Positions 25,640 to 35,141 of a stretch of 64,000 nucleotides of DNA are shown in pieces. The notes beneath the pieces were generated by a model that did not search any database, had not been told where the DNA came from, and was given only the letters and a program-made list of their open reading frames with translations. The stretch is from Celeribacter neptunius (GTDB lineage Bacteria; Pseudomonadota; Alphaproteobacteria; Rhodobacterales; Rhodobacteraceae): the NCBI RefSeq assembly GCF_900113955.1, contig NZ_FORH01000006.1:235145-299144 (forward strand), written 5' to 3'. The position numbers and the translations under genes were made by a program. Position 1 is the stretch's first letter. Each line of letters starts with the position of its first letter.

Positions 25640-27235
25640 ATGTGGAACTACATCAAGCTGGCAGTGCTGGGGATCGCCGTGGTCCTCTTTGGCCTTGCCG
25701 CCAACTATGGGCGCGATTTTGGCTATCAAGTGCACGCGCTGATTTTCATGGCCGCCGCGGCCATCACTTTCATCTACACCCTGCGGACGACCGGGGATGT
25801 CAAACCGAAGCCGGAAGGCTATTTTGACGGTGTCGTGCGCTACGGGGTCATCGCAACGGCCGGTTGGGGCGTTGTGGGCTTTCTGGTTGGGACGTTTATC
25901 GCCTTCCAGCTGGCTTTCCCGCAGCTGAACTTCGAGTTCCTGCAGGGTTACGGCAACTTCGGGCGCCTGCGTCCGCTGCACACCTCTGCGGTGATTTTCG
26001 CCTTTGGCGGCAACGCGCTGATCGCGACGTCCTTCTACGTGGTGCAGCGCACCTCGGCGGCGCGTCTCTGGGGCGGCGGTCTCGGATGGTTCGTATTCTG
26101 GGGCTATAACCTGTTCATCGTGCTGGCGGCGACCGGGTACCTGATGGGGGTGACCCAATCCAAGGAATACGCCGAACCCGAGTGGTATATCGACCTGTGG
26201 CTGACCATCGTCTGGGTGGCTTACCTGATGGTGTTCATGGGCACGATCTTTACCCGCAAGGAAAAGCATATCTACGTTGCCAACTGGTTCTACCTGTCGT
26301 TCATCGTCACCATCGCGATGCTGCATATCGTGAACAACCTGGTGATCCCGATCTCCATCCTCGGCTCCCGTTCCGTGATGGTGATGTCCGGTGTTCAGGA
26401 TGCCATGACCCAGTGGTGGTACGGCCACAACGCCGTGGGCTTCTTCCTCACCGCCGGCTTCCTCGGCATGATGTACTACTTCGTGCCGAAACAGGCGGAA
26501 CGCCCGGTGTTCTCCTATAAACTGTCGATCATCCACTTCTGGGCGCTGATCTTCATCTACATCTGGGCCGGTCCGCACCACCTGCATTACACCGCTCTGC
26601 CGGACTGGGCCTCGACCCTCGGCATGGTGTTCTCCGTCGTGCTGTGGATGCCGTCCTGGGGTGGCATGATCAACGGTCTGATGACGCTCTCGGGCGCCTG
26701 GGACAAGCTGCGCACCGACCCGGTGATCCGGATGATGGTGATTTCCGTCGGCTTCTACGGCATGTCCACCTTCGAAGGTCCGATGATGTCGATCCGCGCC
26801 GTGAACTCGCTGTCGCACTACACGGACTGGACCATCGGTCACGTGCACTCCGGTGCTCTGGGCTGGAACGGCATGATCACCTTCGGGGCGCTCTACTATC
26901 TGGTGCCGGCGCTGTGGAACCGTCAGCGTCTCTACTCGCTCGGTCTCGTGTCCTGGCACTTCTGGCTCGCCACCATCGGCATCGTGCTCTACGCAGCCTC
27001 GATGTGGGTGACCGGTATCATGGAAGGCCTAATGTGGCGCGAAGTTGACAGCCAGGGCTTCCTCGTGAACGCCTTTGCCGACACCGTCGCCGCGAAACAT
27101 CCGATGTATGTGGTCCGTGCCACGGGCGGGGTGCTCTACCTCACCGGTGCGCTCATCATGTGCTACAACCTCGTCATGACCGTGCGTCGCAGCCCCGTGA
27201 AAGCGGACGAAGCTGCTGCCGTACCGGCCGAATAA
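25640..27235 (+). CDS. ccoN: Cytochrome cbb3 oxidase subunit I
   Basis: A 531-residue catalytic subunit with about 12 transmembrane segments carrying the low-spin heme b and the heme b3-CuB centre that reduces O2 with high affinity. Histidine ligands can be seen in [12 protein letters not shown], in [11 protein letters not shown] (CuB ligand region), in the [11 protein letters not shown]is pair, and in the [11 protein letters not shown] loop near the C-terminus. AAGGGA precedes the ATG. It heads the ccoNOQP operon behind an FNR box, so expression should peak at low oxygen. It receives electrons through CcoO and CcoP. Confidence 0.97.
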   Translation: MWNYIKLAVLGIAVVLFGLAANYGRDFGYQVHALIFMAAAAITFIYTLRTTGDVKPKPEGYFDGVVRYGVIATAGWGVVGFLVGTFIAFQLAFPQLNFEFLQGYGNFGRLRPLHTSAVIFAFGGNALIATSFYVVQRTSAARLWGGGLGWFVFWGYNLFIVLAATGYLMGVTQSKEYAEPEWYIDLWLTIVWVAYLMVFMGTIFTRKEKHIYVANWFYLSFIVTIAMLHIVNNLVIPISILGSRSVMVMSGVQDAMTQWWYGHNAVGFFLTAGFLGMMYYFVPKQAERPVFSYKLSIIHFWALIFIYIWAGPHHLHYTALPDWASTLGMVFSVVLWMPSWGGMINGLMTLSGAWDKLRTDPVIRMMVISVGFYGMSTFEGPMMSIRAVNSLSHYTDWTIGHVHSGALGWNGMITFGALYYLVPALWNRQRLYSLGLVSWHFWLATIGIVLYAASMWVTGIMEGLMWREVDSQGFLVNAFADTVAAKHPMYVVRATGGVLYLTGALIMCYNLVMTVRRSPVKADEAAAVPAE

Positions 27236-27250
27236 GGGAGGGTTCCGATT

Positions 27251-27976
27251 ATGGGTCTCATTGACAAGCATAAGATCATCGAAACCAACGGAACCCTGTT
27301 GATGGTTGGCGCCCTTCTGGTCGTCACCGTCGGCGGGATCGTCGAGATCGCCCCGCTGTTCTATCTCGAAAACACCATCGAGGATGTCGAGGGCGTGCGC
27401 CCCTACTCCCCGCTGGAGCTGACGGGCCGGGAAATCTATGTGCGCGAAGGCTGTTATGTCTGCCACTCGCAGATGATCCGCCCGATGCGCGACGAGGTCG
27501 AACGTTATGGTCACTACTCGCTGGCAGCGGAATCGAAATACGATCACCCGTTCCAGTGGGGCTCAAAGCGGACGGGGCCGGACCTCGCCCGTGTGGGCGG
27601 GCGTTACTCCGACGCCTGGCATGTGGATCACCTCACCAACCCGCAGTCCGTGGTGCCGGAATCGGTCATGCCGAAATACGGCTTCCTTTCGGACCGTTAC
27701 ATCGAGCCCGAGTATATCGAGGACTTGATGAAGACTCATCGGATCGTCGGCGTGCCTTACACCGACGAGATGATCGAAGTTGCGAAAGAAGACTTTGCCG
27801 CACAGGCGGATCCCTGGGCCGATACCGATGGCCTGATGGAACGCTACCCGGGTGCAGTGGTGTCGAATTTCGACGGTCAGGACGGGATCACGGAGATGGA
27901 TGCCATCATCGCGTATATGCAGATGCTGGGCACCCTGGTCGATTTCTCGACCTTCACTCCCGACGCGTCCCGCTAA
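27251..27976 (+). CDS. ccoO: Cytochrome cbb3 oxidase subunit II (monoheme c)
   Basis: A 241-residue membrane-anchored monoheme cytochrome c. One N-terminal transmembrane helix (about residues 15-35) precedes the heme site CYVCH (C68, C71, H72), with the family's SQMIRPM directly after. The likely Met ligand is in the ESVMPKY segment. It passes electrons from CcoP to the low-spin heme of CcoN. It starts 15 bases after ccoN and is followed at 12 bases by ccoQ. Confidence 0.97.
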   Translation: MGLIDKHKIIETNGTLLMVGALLVVTVGGIVEIAPLFYLENTIEDVEGVRPYSPLELTGREIYVREGCYVCHSQMIRPMRDEVERYGHYSLAAESKYDHPFQWGSKRTGPDLARVGGRYSDAWHVDHLTNPQSVVPESVMPKYGFLSDRYIEPEYIEDLMKTHRIVGVPYTDEMIEVAKEDFAAQADPWADTDGLMERYPGAVVSNFDGQDGITEMDAIIAYMQMLGTLVDFSTFTPDASR

Positions 27977-27988
27977 GGAACTGAAGAG

Positions 27989-28168
27989 ATGGATTATCAC
28001 ATCCTTCGCGAATTTGCCGACAGCTGGGTGTTGCTGGCCATGTTTGTGTTCTTCGCCCTTGTGGTGGTCTGGGCGTTTCGCCCGGGCTCCCGCAAGGAGC
28101 ATCGGGACACGGCCGACATCATCTTCCGGCATGAAGAGAAACCCGCCGAAAAGGAGGCGAGGACATGA
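27989..28168 (+). CDS. ccoQ: Cytochrome cbb3 oxidase subunit CcoQ
   Basis: A 59-residue protein starting MDYHILREFADSW, with one transmembrane helix (about residues 13-33) and a charged, cytoplasmic tail rich in Lys and Glu. In Rhodobacter CcoQ stabilises the oxidase or protects it from oxygen and does not carry a cofactor. The stop overlaps the ccoP start by ATGA, which supports this as the real frame. The position between ccoO and ccoP is diagnostic. Confidence 0.93.
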   Translation: MDYHILREFADSWVLLAMFVFFALVVVWAFRPGSRKEHRDTADIIFRHEEKPAEKEART

Positions 28169-29013
28169 GCAAGAAAGAAGTGGAAACCACAGGCCACTCG
28201 TGGGACGGGATTGAAGAGTACAACAACCCGCTTCCGCGCTGGTGGCTGATCATCTGGTACATCTGCATCATCTGGGGCATCGGCTACACGATTGCCTTCC
28301 CTGCATGGCCGCTGGTCAAGGGCGCAACCGCCGGTATGCTCGGCTGGTCGACCCGTGCCCAGGTGGCCGACAAGATCGCCTCTTTCGAGGAAATGAACGC
28401 CACGGTCGAAGCCGAGCTTGCCGCTGCGGACGTGACCACGATCGAAGTCGGCTCGCCGGTGCATAACTACGCCGTCAACATGGGCGCCGCGGTGTTCCGT
28501 GCCAATTGTTCGCAATGTCACGGTTCCGGTGCTGCCGGCAACGTCGGCTATCCGAACCTGTTGGACAATGACTGGCTCTGGGGTGGCACCATCGACGAGG
28601 TTGCCTTTACCGTTCAACACGGTGTGCGCAACGAAACCGATGAGGCGCGCTATTCCGAAATGCCGCGTTTCGGCGCCGACGAGCTCCTGGAACCGGCACA
28701 GATCGATCAGGTCGTGGAATATGTCCTGCAGATCTCCGGTCAGGATCATGATGCGGCCATGGCCACCGAAGGGGCCGTGGTCTTTGAAGAGAACTGCGTC
28801 GCCTGTCACGCCGAGGACGGCACGGGGGACATCTACCAAGGGGCTCCGAACCTGACCGATGCCATCTGGCTGTATGGCGGCGATCGCGCCACCCTCAAGG
28901 AAACCGTCACCAACGCCCGCTTCGGCGTGATGCCGGCCTGGGGGCAGCGTCTGTCGCAGGCGGAAGTCAATGCCGCGGCCCTCTACGTCCACCAGCTGGG
29001 CGGCGGTCAATAA
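28165..29013 (+). CDS. ccoP: Cytochrome cbb3 oxidase subunit III (diheme c)
   Basis: A 282-residue diheme cytochrome c. An N-terminal cytoplasmic stretch and one transmembrane helix (about residues 25-48) are followed by two cytochrome domains with heme sites CSQCH (C115, C118, H119) and CVACH (C211, C214, H215). It is the entry point for electrons from soluble or membrane-bound cytochromes, possibly the cycM product at 4.3 kb. AAGGAGG lies upstream within ccoQ. The operon ends after this gene in a region with several hairpins. Confidence 0.97.
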   Translation: MSKKEVETTGHSWDGIEEYNNPLPRWWLIIWYICIIWGIGYTIAFPAWPLVKGATAGMLGWSTRAQVADKIASFEEMNATVEAELAAADVTTIEVGSPVHNYAVNMGAAVFRANCSQCHGSGAAGNVGYPNLLDNDWLWGGTIDEVAFTVQHGVRNETDEARYSEMPRFGADELLEPAQIDQVVEYVLQISGQDHDAAMATEGAVVFEENCVACHAEDGTGDIYQGAPNLTDAIWLYGGDRATLKETVTNARFGVMPAWGQRLSQAEVNAAALYVHQLGGGQ

Positions 29014-29105
29014 CACCAGAATCCGGGCGGCAACGCCCGGGTTGCGGCACCGGCCCTTGATCCTGTTCGCGCGTTTCTTCGGGGCCGGTGCCTATATGTC
29101 TTGAG

Positions 29106-29137
29106 AACACCGTTCCCGGATCGGGGGCGGTGTTTTC
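29106..29137 (+). terminator. Terminator after ccoNOQP
   Basis: Outer stem AACACCG (29106-29112) with CGGTGTT (29128-29134) and an inner CCCG/CGGG, followed by TTTC. Together with two hairpins just upstream it separates the ccoP and ccoG transcripts. Confidence 0.7.
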
Positions 29138-29356
29138 GTATCCACAAAAAGGGGAAGGCGCGCGTGGTGTTTCGCGCTGCGCGAGCAATGGGGACGCGGC
29201 GCATGGAATCACGTTGCCCGTTGGGAAAACAGCCGCCCCGCGTCAATCCGTCAGCCTCACAAAGCGCCAAAAATCTTGTTTTTTCGGCGCCAGCGGGCAG
29301 GATGTCCGAAAGATAAGGCATTTTCTTGATGCATCTTTGAGCGGGATGCGAATCCC

Positions 29357-29370
29357 TTGATCCACATCAA
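29357..29370. promoter_or_regulatory. FNR box upstream of ccoG
   Basis: TTGATCCACATCAA is a perfect match to TTGAT-N4-ATCAA, centred about 71 bases ahead of the ccoG start codon. It indicates that the assembly operon has its own FnrL-dependent promoter. Confidence 0.9.
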
Positions 29371-29434
29371 GGCTCTGGTAACCGCTCCCGCCCAATAAGG
29401 GACAAACGCGAAACGTGCGAAAAGGCAATGCTCC

Positions 29435-30880
29435 ATGAGCTCTACCGATACCCCCCCCGAACAGAAACTCTATGCCTCCCGCGAGCCGGTTTTTCCGCGC
29501 CGTGTGAAAGGCAAGTTCCGGTCGCTGAAATGGATCATCATGGCGGTGACACTGGGCATCTATTACCTGTCGCCCTGGATTCGCTGGGACCGGGGGCCGG
29601 AGCTGCCCGATCAGGCCATCCTGATCGATCTCGCCAACCGCCGTTTCTTTTTCTTCTTCATCGAGATCTGGCCGCATGAGTTCTATTTCATCGCGGGTCT
29701 GTTGATCATGGCCGGTCTCGGCCTGTTCCTGTTCACCTCGGCCGCCGGCCGTGTCTGGTGCGGCTATGCCTGTCCGCAGACCGTCTGGACCGATCTCTTC
29801 ATCCTCGTGGAGCGCTGGATCGAAGGCGACCGCAACGCCCGCCTGCGCCTCTACCGGCAAAAGAAATGGGACGCGCGGAAAATTCGCCTGCGCCTGACCA
29901 AACTGGTTGCCTGGGTGCTGATCGGCCTGGCCACCGGTGGCGCCTGGGTGTTCTATTTCACCGATGCGCCGACACTGGCCATCGATCTGCTGACCGGCCA
30001 TGCCCATCCGATTGCCTATATGACCATGGCCGTGCTGACCGCGACCACCGTGTTCTTCGGCGCAATCGCCCGCGAACAGATCTGTATCTACGCCTGCCCC
30101 TGGCCGCGGATTCAGGCCGCGATGATGGATGAGGATACTCTCGTGGTCGGCTATCGCCATTGGCGTGGCGAGCCGCGCGGCAAACATCGTAAGGGCGCCG
30201 GCGCCGAGACCCTCGGCGATTGCATCGATTGCATGGCCTGCGTCAACGTCTGCCCGATGGGGATCGATATCCGCGACGGTCAACAGCTCGAGTGCATCAC
30301 CTGTGCGCTCTGCATCGACGCCTGTGACGAGATGATGGACAAGATCGGCAAGCCGCGGGGGCTGATCGACTACATGGCTCTGACCGACGAGCCGCGCGAG
30401 ATCTCCGGCCAGCCGCCGAAACCGGTGTGGAAGCACATCTTCCGCCCGCGCACCATTCTCTACACGGTGCTCTGGTCCGGCGTCGGTTTCGCGCTTCTCT
30501 ACGCGCTCTTCGTGCGCGCCGATATCGACATGACCGTGGCCCCGGTGCGCAACCCGACCTACGTGATGCAATCCGATGGCGCGATCCGCAATATCTACGA
30601 CCTGCGTCTGCGCAACAAACATGGCGAGACCCGCGAATTCAAGGTCAGCGTGACCGGCGATGACAGCCTGCTCGTGACGCTGCAAGGCGCCGACAGCGAC
30701 GCGGGCAACACGATCGCGGTGAATGCCGATGAAATGCGCATCGTCCGGGCCTATGTCGAAGCGCCAGCGGGCTCCAAAGCCGCCACGTCCGACCGCACGG
30801 AATTCACCTTCTGGGTCGAGGATGGGGTTGCCAACGAGCGCGTCTCCGTTGAATCTGTCTTCAACGGAAAAGGACAGTAA
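29435..30880 (+). CDS. ccoG: Cytochrome oxidase assembly protein CcoG (FixG/RdxA)
   Basis: A 481-residue membrane ferredoxin of the cbb3 assembly pathway; in related bacteria it reduces Cu(II) for delivery to the CuB site. Membrane helices lie at about residues 33-50, 82-105, 165-185 and 195-215. Two four-cysteine ferredoxin clusters are visible at CIDCMACVNVCP and CITCALCIDACD. Conserved CGYACPQTVW and CIYACPWPR stretches add further cysteines, and the C-terminus is an Ig-like periplasmic domain after a last helix near 345. It is the first gene of ccoGHIS. Confidence 0.95.
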   Translation: MSSTDTPPEQKLYASREPVFPRRVKGKFRSLKWIIMAVTLGIYYLSPWIRWDRGPELPDQAILIDLANRRFFFFFIEIWPHEFYFIAGLLIMAGLGLFLFTSAAGRVWCGYACPQTVWTDLFILVERWIEGDRNARLRLYRQKKWDARKIRLRLTKLVAWVLIGLATGGAWVFYFTDAPTLAIDLLTGHAHPIAYMTMAVLTATTVFFGAIAREQICIYACPWPRIQAAMMDEDTLVVGYRHWRGEPRGKHRKGAGAETLGDCIDCMACVNVCPMGIDIRDGQQLECITCALCIDACDEMMDKIGKPRGLIDYMALTDEPREISGQPPKPVWKHIFRPRTILYTVLWSGVGFALLYALFVRADIDMTVAPVRNPTYVMQSDGAIRNIYDLRLRNKHGETREFKVSVTGDDSLLVTLQGADSDAGNTIAVNADEMRIVRAYVEAPAGSKAATSDRTEFTFWVEDGVANERVSVESVFNGKGQ

Positions 30881-30883
30881 CAG

Positions 30884-31342
30884 ATGGCGCGCGAAATCAC
30901 CGGCAAGCATGTTCTGATCGGAACGGTCTCGGCTTTTGCCGTGATCATCGGGGTCAATGTCTTCATGGCGTTTCAGGCCGTGAAGACCTTCCCCGGGCTC
31001 GAGACCGCCAATTCCTACGGCGTGTCCCAGACCTTCAACCGCGACAAACAGGCCCAGGAAGCCCTGGGCTGGACCGTCGAGGCGGTGGATGATCAGGAAC
31101 ATCTCTTCGTCTATATCCGCGATGCCGAGGGCAAGCCGGTCGAGGTCACCGAGATTGGTGGCACGCTCGGGCGGGCCACTACGGTGGTCGATGACCAGCA
31201 GCCCGAGTTCAGCTTCAACGGCGAGGCCTATGTGGCCAAGACCGGGGTGCTGTCGAGCGGCAACTGGAATTACCGGATGACCGCCACCGCGCTCGATGGC
31301 ACGCAGTTCACGCAGCGGATCGTGATTCACGTCAAACGCTAA
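30884..31342 (+). CDS. ccoH: Cbb3 oxidase assembly protein CcoH (FixH)
   Basis: A 152-residue FixH-family protein with one N-terminal transmembrane helix (about residues 8-30) and a periplasmic beta-rich domain. The family stretch ANSYGVSQTFNRDKQAQEALGW is present. CcoH is needed for stable assembly of the cbb3 complex in Rhodobacter. It starts 3 bases after ccoG and is followed 9 bases later by ccoI, all with good ribosome sites, so it is clearly part of the assembly operon. Confidence 0.93.
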   Translation: MAREITGKHVLIGTVSAFAVIIGVNVFMAFQAVKTFPGLETANSYGVSQTFNRDKQAQEALGWTVEAVDDQEHLFVYIRDAEGKPVEVTEIGGTLGRATTVVDDQQPEFSFNGEAYVAKTGVLSSGNWNYRMTATALDGTQFTQRIVIHVKR

Positions 31343-31351
31343 GAGGGAACC

Positions 31352-33529
31352 ATGTCCGAGGTTCAGATCTCGGCCTGTCCGGCCTGTGTGGCCGCCCCGG
31401 CCGCCGAAGAAACAGCCCATGCGCGTGACGTTCGCGACACGCGTTTCGTGCTGTCTCTGCCCGCGATCTATTGTGCGGCCTGTATTTCCGGCGTTGAGCG
31501 TGAACTCATCAAACAGCCCGGCGTGCGTGCCGCCCGGGTCAACCTGACCTTGAAGCGCGCCCAGGTCGAGGCCGACGAAGACGTCTCGGTCGATGATCTG
31601 ATTTCGGCGCTGACCCGTGTGGGCTACGAGGCCTATGAATTGGATGCCGGCGCCATCTCCGCCACCGAGACCGACAGGAAAGGCCGCGCCATCCTGACCC
31701 GCATCGCCGTTTCGGGCTTTGCCATGATGAATGTCATGCTGCTGTCGATCGCGGTCTGGTCCGGGGCCTCTGACGTCACCCGCGACATGTTCCACTGGAT
31801 CTCGGCGGCGATCGCGCTGCCGGCCATCGCCTATGCCGCCCAGCCGTTCTTCGGGTCGGCCTGGACCGCACTCAGGGCTAGGCGTCTCAACATGGATGTG
31901 CCGATCTCTCTGGCGATTCTTCTGGCCGGCGGCATGTCGCTGTTCGAGACCATGGAATCCGGGCGTCACGCCTATTTCGACGCGGCCCTATCGCTGACCT
32001 TCTTCCTTCTGGCCGGCCGCTATCTCGATTACCGCACCCGCTCCGTGGCGCGCTCCGCCGCCGAGGAGCTCGCCGCGCTCGAAGTGCCGCGTGTGACCTT
32101 GACCGATGGCACGGTCATTTCGATCAAGGATCTCGCCAAAGGCGCCCTGGTGCGTGTCGTGCCCGGGGCCCGCGTGCCGGTCGACGGGATCGTGGTCGAA
32201 GGCGCCTCTGAACTGGATCGCTCCCTTCTGACCGGCGAGAGCCTGCCGGTCGAGGCCGGGGTCGACACCATCGTTTCTGCCGGCGAGGTCAATCTCACAG
32301 GTCCGCTGGTGGTAAAGGTCACCGCCGCCGGCGAGGACAGTTCGCTGCATCGCATGGCCGATCTCGTCGCCATGGCCGAGACCTCGCGCAACAAATACAC
32401 CTCGCTGGCCGACCGAGCGGCGCAGGTCTACGCGCCTGCCGTGCATCTCCTGTCGCTTGCGGCCTTCATCGGCTGGATGATGGCGACCGGTGACATCCGC
32501 CACTCGCTCAATATCGCCGTGGCGGTGCTGATCATCACCTGTCCCTGTGCATTGGGTCTGGCCGTTCCGGCCGTGACCACCGCGGCGTCGGGTCGGCTGT
32601 TCCGTGCCGGCATGCTGATCAAATCCGCCACCGCGTTGGAACGTCTGGCCGAGGTCGACACCGTGGTGTTCGACAAGACCGGCACGCTCACAGAGGGCAA
32701 GCCGGAGCTGTCGAACCTGAAAGACATCCCGCCGCATGCCCGCAGCGTCGCCATGGCACTGGCATCCGGTTCCGCGCATCCGCTCTCCGCCGCGCTCTAC
32801 GAGGCGGCTCTTGCGGCGGATATCACCCCGTCTGCCCTCACCGATATTGTCGAGGTGCCGGGGCAGGGGATCATGGGCCGGCTGGGCGATGTGAACGTCA
32901 AACTGGGCCGCGCCGCCTGGGTCGATGCCCATGCCCTGTCGCAGACCGCGACCTATCTCAAGCTCGGCAAGGAGGCGCCGATTGCCTTCACCTTTGTCGA
33001 TCACCTGCGTGAGGGCGCGATGGAAGCCGTTGCTGCCTTGAAGGCGCAGGGCAAGGATGTCGTCCTCTTGTCCGGCGATGCGCCCGCCGCCGTGGCCGAT
33101 ATCGCCGCCCGCATCGGGATCGAGGCCTGGGATGCCGAATGCCTGCCCGCGGCCAAGGCGCTCCGCGTGGCGGAGCTGACCCGCTCTGGCCGCAAGGTGC
33201 TGATGGTCGGGGACGGTCTCAACGACACGGCCGCTCTGGCCGCGGCGCATGTTTCGATCTCGCCGGCTTCGGCGCTCGAAGCCACCCGCGTCGTCTCCGA
33301 CATGGTGCTGCTGGGCAAGACGCTCGCCCCGCTCGGCGAGGCCACACAGGTCGCCAGATCCGCGACCCGGCGGATCAGGGAAAATTTTGCCATCGCCGCG
33401 GGCTACAATATGATCGCCATCCCGATTGCGCTTGCCGGGTTCGCGACCCCGCTGGCTGCCGCGCTCGCGATGTCGGCCAGCTCGATCACCGTGTCCCTCA
33501 ACGCACTGCGTCTCAAAGGAAAGCCATGA
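31352..33529 (+). CDS. ccoI: Copper-transporting P1B-type ATPase CcoI (FixI)
   Basis: A 725-residue P-type ATPase exporting Cu(I) to the periplasm for cbb3 oxidase assembly rather than detoxification. An HMA domain with C41-x2-C44 is present, with another CPAC pair at residues 9-12. The transmembrane metal site is C397-P-C399, the phosphorylated Asp is D441 in DKTGTLTEGK, and the hinge GDGLNDTAAL is intact. It differs from the CopA at 44.5 kb, which has two HMA domains with GMTCASC. The stop overlaps the ccoS start. Confidence 0.95.
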   Translation: MSEVQISACPACVAAPAAEETAHARDVRDTRFVLSLPAIYCAACISGVERELIKQPGVRAARVNLTLKRAQVEADEDVSVDDLISALTRVGYEAYELDAGAISATETDRKGRAILTRIAVSGFAMMNVMLLSIAVWSGASDVTRDMFHWISAAIALPAIAYAAQPFFGSAWTALRARRLNMDVPISLAILLAGGMSLFETMESGRHAYFDAALSLTFFLLAGRYLDYRTRSVARSAAEELAALEVPRVTLTDGTVISIKDLAKGALVRVVPGARVPVDGIVVEGASELDRSLLTGESLPVEAGVDTIVSAGEVNLTGPLVVKVTAAGEDSSLHRMADLVAMAETSRNKYTSLADRAAQVYAPAVHLLSLAAFIGWMMATGDIRHSLNIAVAVLIITCPCALGLAVPAVTTAASGRLFRAGMLIKSATALERLAEVDTVVFDKTGTLTEGKPELSNLKDIPPHARSVAMALASGSAHPLSAALYEAALAADITPSALTDIVEVPGQGIMGRLGDVNVKLGRAAWVDAHALSQTATYLKLGKEAPIAFTFVDHLREGAMEAVAALKAQGKDVVLLSGDAPAAVADIAARIGIEAWDAECLPAAKALRVAELTRSGRKVLMVGDGLNDTAALAAAHVSISPASALEATRVVSDMVLLGKTLAPLGEATQVARSATRRIRENFAIAAGYNMIAIPIALAGFATPLAAALAMSASSITVSLNALRLKGKP

Positions 33530-33684
33530 ATGTACTCGTCTACCTGATCCCGATCTCGATCTTTCTGGGCGGGCTGGGGCTCGCGGGCTTCTTCTGGTCG
33601 ATCCGGTCGCGGCAATATGACGATCCGGACGGGGATGCCAACCGCATCCTCACCGGCGAATATGACGACCACCCGAAAGAGTGA
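33526..33684 (+). CDS. ccoS: Cbb3 oxidase maturation protein CcoS
   Basis: A 52-residue membrane protein: MNVLVYLIPISIFLGGLGLA gives one transmembrane helix, followed by FFWSIRSRQYDDPDGDA, the near-invariant family motif, and an acidic tail. CcoS is required to insert heme b and Cu into the catalytic subunit. Its start at 33526 overlaps the ccoI stop (ATGA). It closes the ccoGHIS operon and is convergent with tesA, 1 base beyond the stop. Confidence 0.94.
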   Translation: MNVLVYLIPISIFLGGLGLAGFFWSIRSRQYDDPDGDANRILTGEYDDHPKE

Positions 33685-33685
33685 T

Positions 33686-34387
33686 CTAGGGCTGTTCTGA
33701 GGCCCCCGCCCGCTCGGCGAGCTCCGCCACCACGGGTCCCATGGCCTCGACGATCCTGGCCACGCCCTCGGCATTCGGATGCACCCCGTCGGGTTGCATG
33801 TAGTCTTTCAGAACCTGCTCCCAAAGCCCGAGATCGGTCAGCGGTTTCAGAAAACCCTCGAAATAGAGCGTGTCATACTCCGCCGCGAGATCCGGATAGA
33901 TCGCATCAAATGTGGCCTTGTACTCGGCACCGTAATTGCCGGGCGCTTCCATCCCGACCAGCAGGACCGGGATGCCTTTTTCTTTCGCCACATCGAGAAT
34001 GCCGGCGAGGTTGGATCTGGACAGATCCGGCGACAGCCCACGCAAGAGATCATTGCCGCCGAGCGCCACGATCATCGCGCCGATATCCGGGGTCAGGGTC
34101 CAGTCGACCCGGCTCAAACCACCCGCAGTGGTGTCGCCGGAAACCCCGGCATTGACGATCGTGGCCTCGACATGGCGCGCGTCGAGCCAGCTTTGCAGCT
34201 GCGCGGTGAAGCCGTTTTGCGCGATCAATCCGTAGCCCTCGGTGAGGCTGTCGCCCAGAGCCGCGATGCGCAAGGGCCGGGCCTCGGCCGGCAGCGTGCC
34301 GCCGATCAACATCAGAGTCACCAAAAGCGTGGCAAGCGGCTTGTCGATCCGCGCCAAGACCCCATATTTCTTGAGAAAAGCCGACAT
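33686..34387 (-). CDS. tesA: TesA-like GDSL esterase / lysophospholipase
   Basis: A 233-residue exported SGNH hydrolase. A hydrophobic signal (about residues 15-35, ending AEA) precedes block I, GDSLTEGYG; block III GGND is in ALGGNDLLRG and block V, with the catalytic Asp and His, is QPDGVHPN. The E. coli homologue (thioesterase I, protease I, lysophospholipase L1) is periplasmic. It is divergent from ybbA-ybbP, as in E. coli. The start at 34387 has no strong Shine-Dalgarno. Further in-frame codons upstream overlap the ATPase gene and are rejected. Confidence 0.9.
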   Translation of the reverse strand: MSAFLKKYGVLARIDKPLATLLVTLMLIGGTLPAEARPLRIAALGDSLTEGYGLIAQNGFTAQLQSWLDARHVEATIVNAGVSGDTTAGGLSRVDWTLTPDIGAMIVALGGNDLLRGLSPDLSRSNLAGILDVAKEKGIPVLLVGMEAPGNYGAEYKATFDAIYPDLAAEYDTLYFEGFLKPLTDLGLWEQVLKDYMQPDGVHPNAEGVARIVEAMGPVVAELAERAGASEQP

Positions 34388-34430
34388 CCAGAGGCTGGAT
34401 GATCTGAGGCGAGGCAAAAGGACTTTCGAG

Positions 34431-35141
34431 ATGAGCGAACCGATCATTTCCACCGAGGCGGCGCGTCTCACCCTCGACGGTAACGCCGGTAAAGTGGAGA
34501 TTTTGCGCGGCATCACGCTCGAGGTCGCCAAGGGCGAAACGCTGGGTCTGATCGGGCCGTCCGGGTCGGGCAAATCCTCACTCCTCATGGTCTTGGGCGG
34601 GCTGGAACAGGCCAGCGCGGGTCAGGTCAAGGTGCTCGGGCGCGATCTGACCGGCATGAATGAGGATCAACTCGCGCGCTTTCGCAGAGATCATATGGGG
34701 GTGGTGTTCCAATCCTTCCACCTCATTCCCACAATGACCGCTTTGGAGAATGTCGCAATCCCCCTCGAGCTTGCCGGCCATGACGATGCGTTCGAGCGCG
34801 CCCGGGCGGAACTCGATGCCGTGGGATTGGGCGCGCGCTGCGATCATTACCCGGCCCAGATGTCGGGCGGGGAACAGCAGCGCGTGGCGCTGGCCCGCGC
34901 CTCGGCGCCGCGGCCGGAGATCCTTCTGGCCGATGAACCCACCGGCAATCTCGATGGCGCCAATGGTGCTGCGATCATGGATCTCCTGATGGGGCTGCGC
35001 GATCGTCATGGCGCGACGCTGGTCATGGTCACCCATGCGCCGGAACTCGCCGCACGTTGCGACCGGGTGCTCCGTCTCAAGGACGGAAAGTTGGACGGTC
35101 AGCTGGACGGCGAACAGGATGGCCAGGAGGCGGCCCGGTGA
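34431..35141 (+). CDS. ybbA: ABC transporter ATP-binding protein YbbA
   Basis: A 236-residue ATPase of the LolD/MacB type. Walker A is GPSGSGKSS near residue 43, the signature [14 protein letters not shown] and Walker [13 protein letters not shown] are typical of this branch. AAAGGA precedes the ATG. It forms a unit with the large FtsX-type permease that follows, whose GTG start overlaps its stop. Family members move lipids or lipoproteins, or act mechanically on the envelope. The YbbAP substrate is not settled, but its pairing with TesA suggests release or hydrolysis of a lipid. Confidence 0.92.
   Translation: MSEPIISTEAARLTLDGNAGKVEILRGITLEVAKGETLGLIGPSGSGKSSLLMVLGGLEQASAGQVKVLGRDLTGMNEDQLARFRRDHMGVVFQSFHLIPTMTALENVAIPLELAGHDDAFERARAELDAVGLGARCDHYPAQMSGGEQQRVALARASAPRPEILLADEPTGNLDGANGAAIMDLLMGLRDRHGATLVMVTHAPELAARCDRVLRLKDGKLDGQLDGEQDGQEAAR

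Larger units (their letters stand above)
29014..29434. other. Intergenic region between ccoP and ccoG
   Basis: A 421-base gap. Three successive hairpins follow ccoP: CCGGGCG/CGCCCGG at 29023-29040 with a GCAA loop, an 11-bp stem GGCACCGGCCC/GGGCCGGTGCC at 29046-29092, and the T-tailed one at 29106-29137. An FNR box for ccoG lies at 29357-29370. Two short overlapping plus-strand frames at about 29090-29360 lack Shine-Dalgarno sites or recognisable content, and I do not call them genes. Confidence 0.7.

Noticed and set aside
29088..29360. Short overlapping plus-strand frames in the ccoP-ccoG gap as small genes
   Set aside because: No Shine-Dalgarno site and no recognisable content, and they overlap hairpins and the FNR box.
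29243..31969. A minus-strand open frame of 908 codons opposite ccoG-ccoH-ccoI
   Set aside because: It covers three genes with confirmed motifs and tight operon spacing on the plus strand. The minus translation has the His/Gly/Arg-rich look of an antisense frame.
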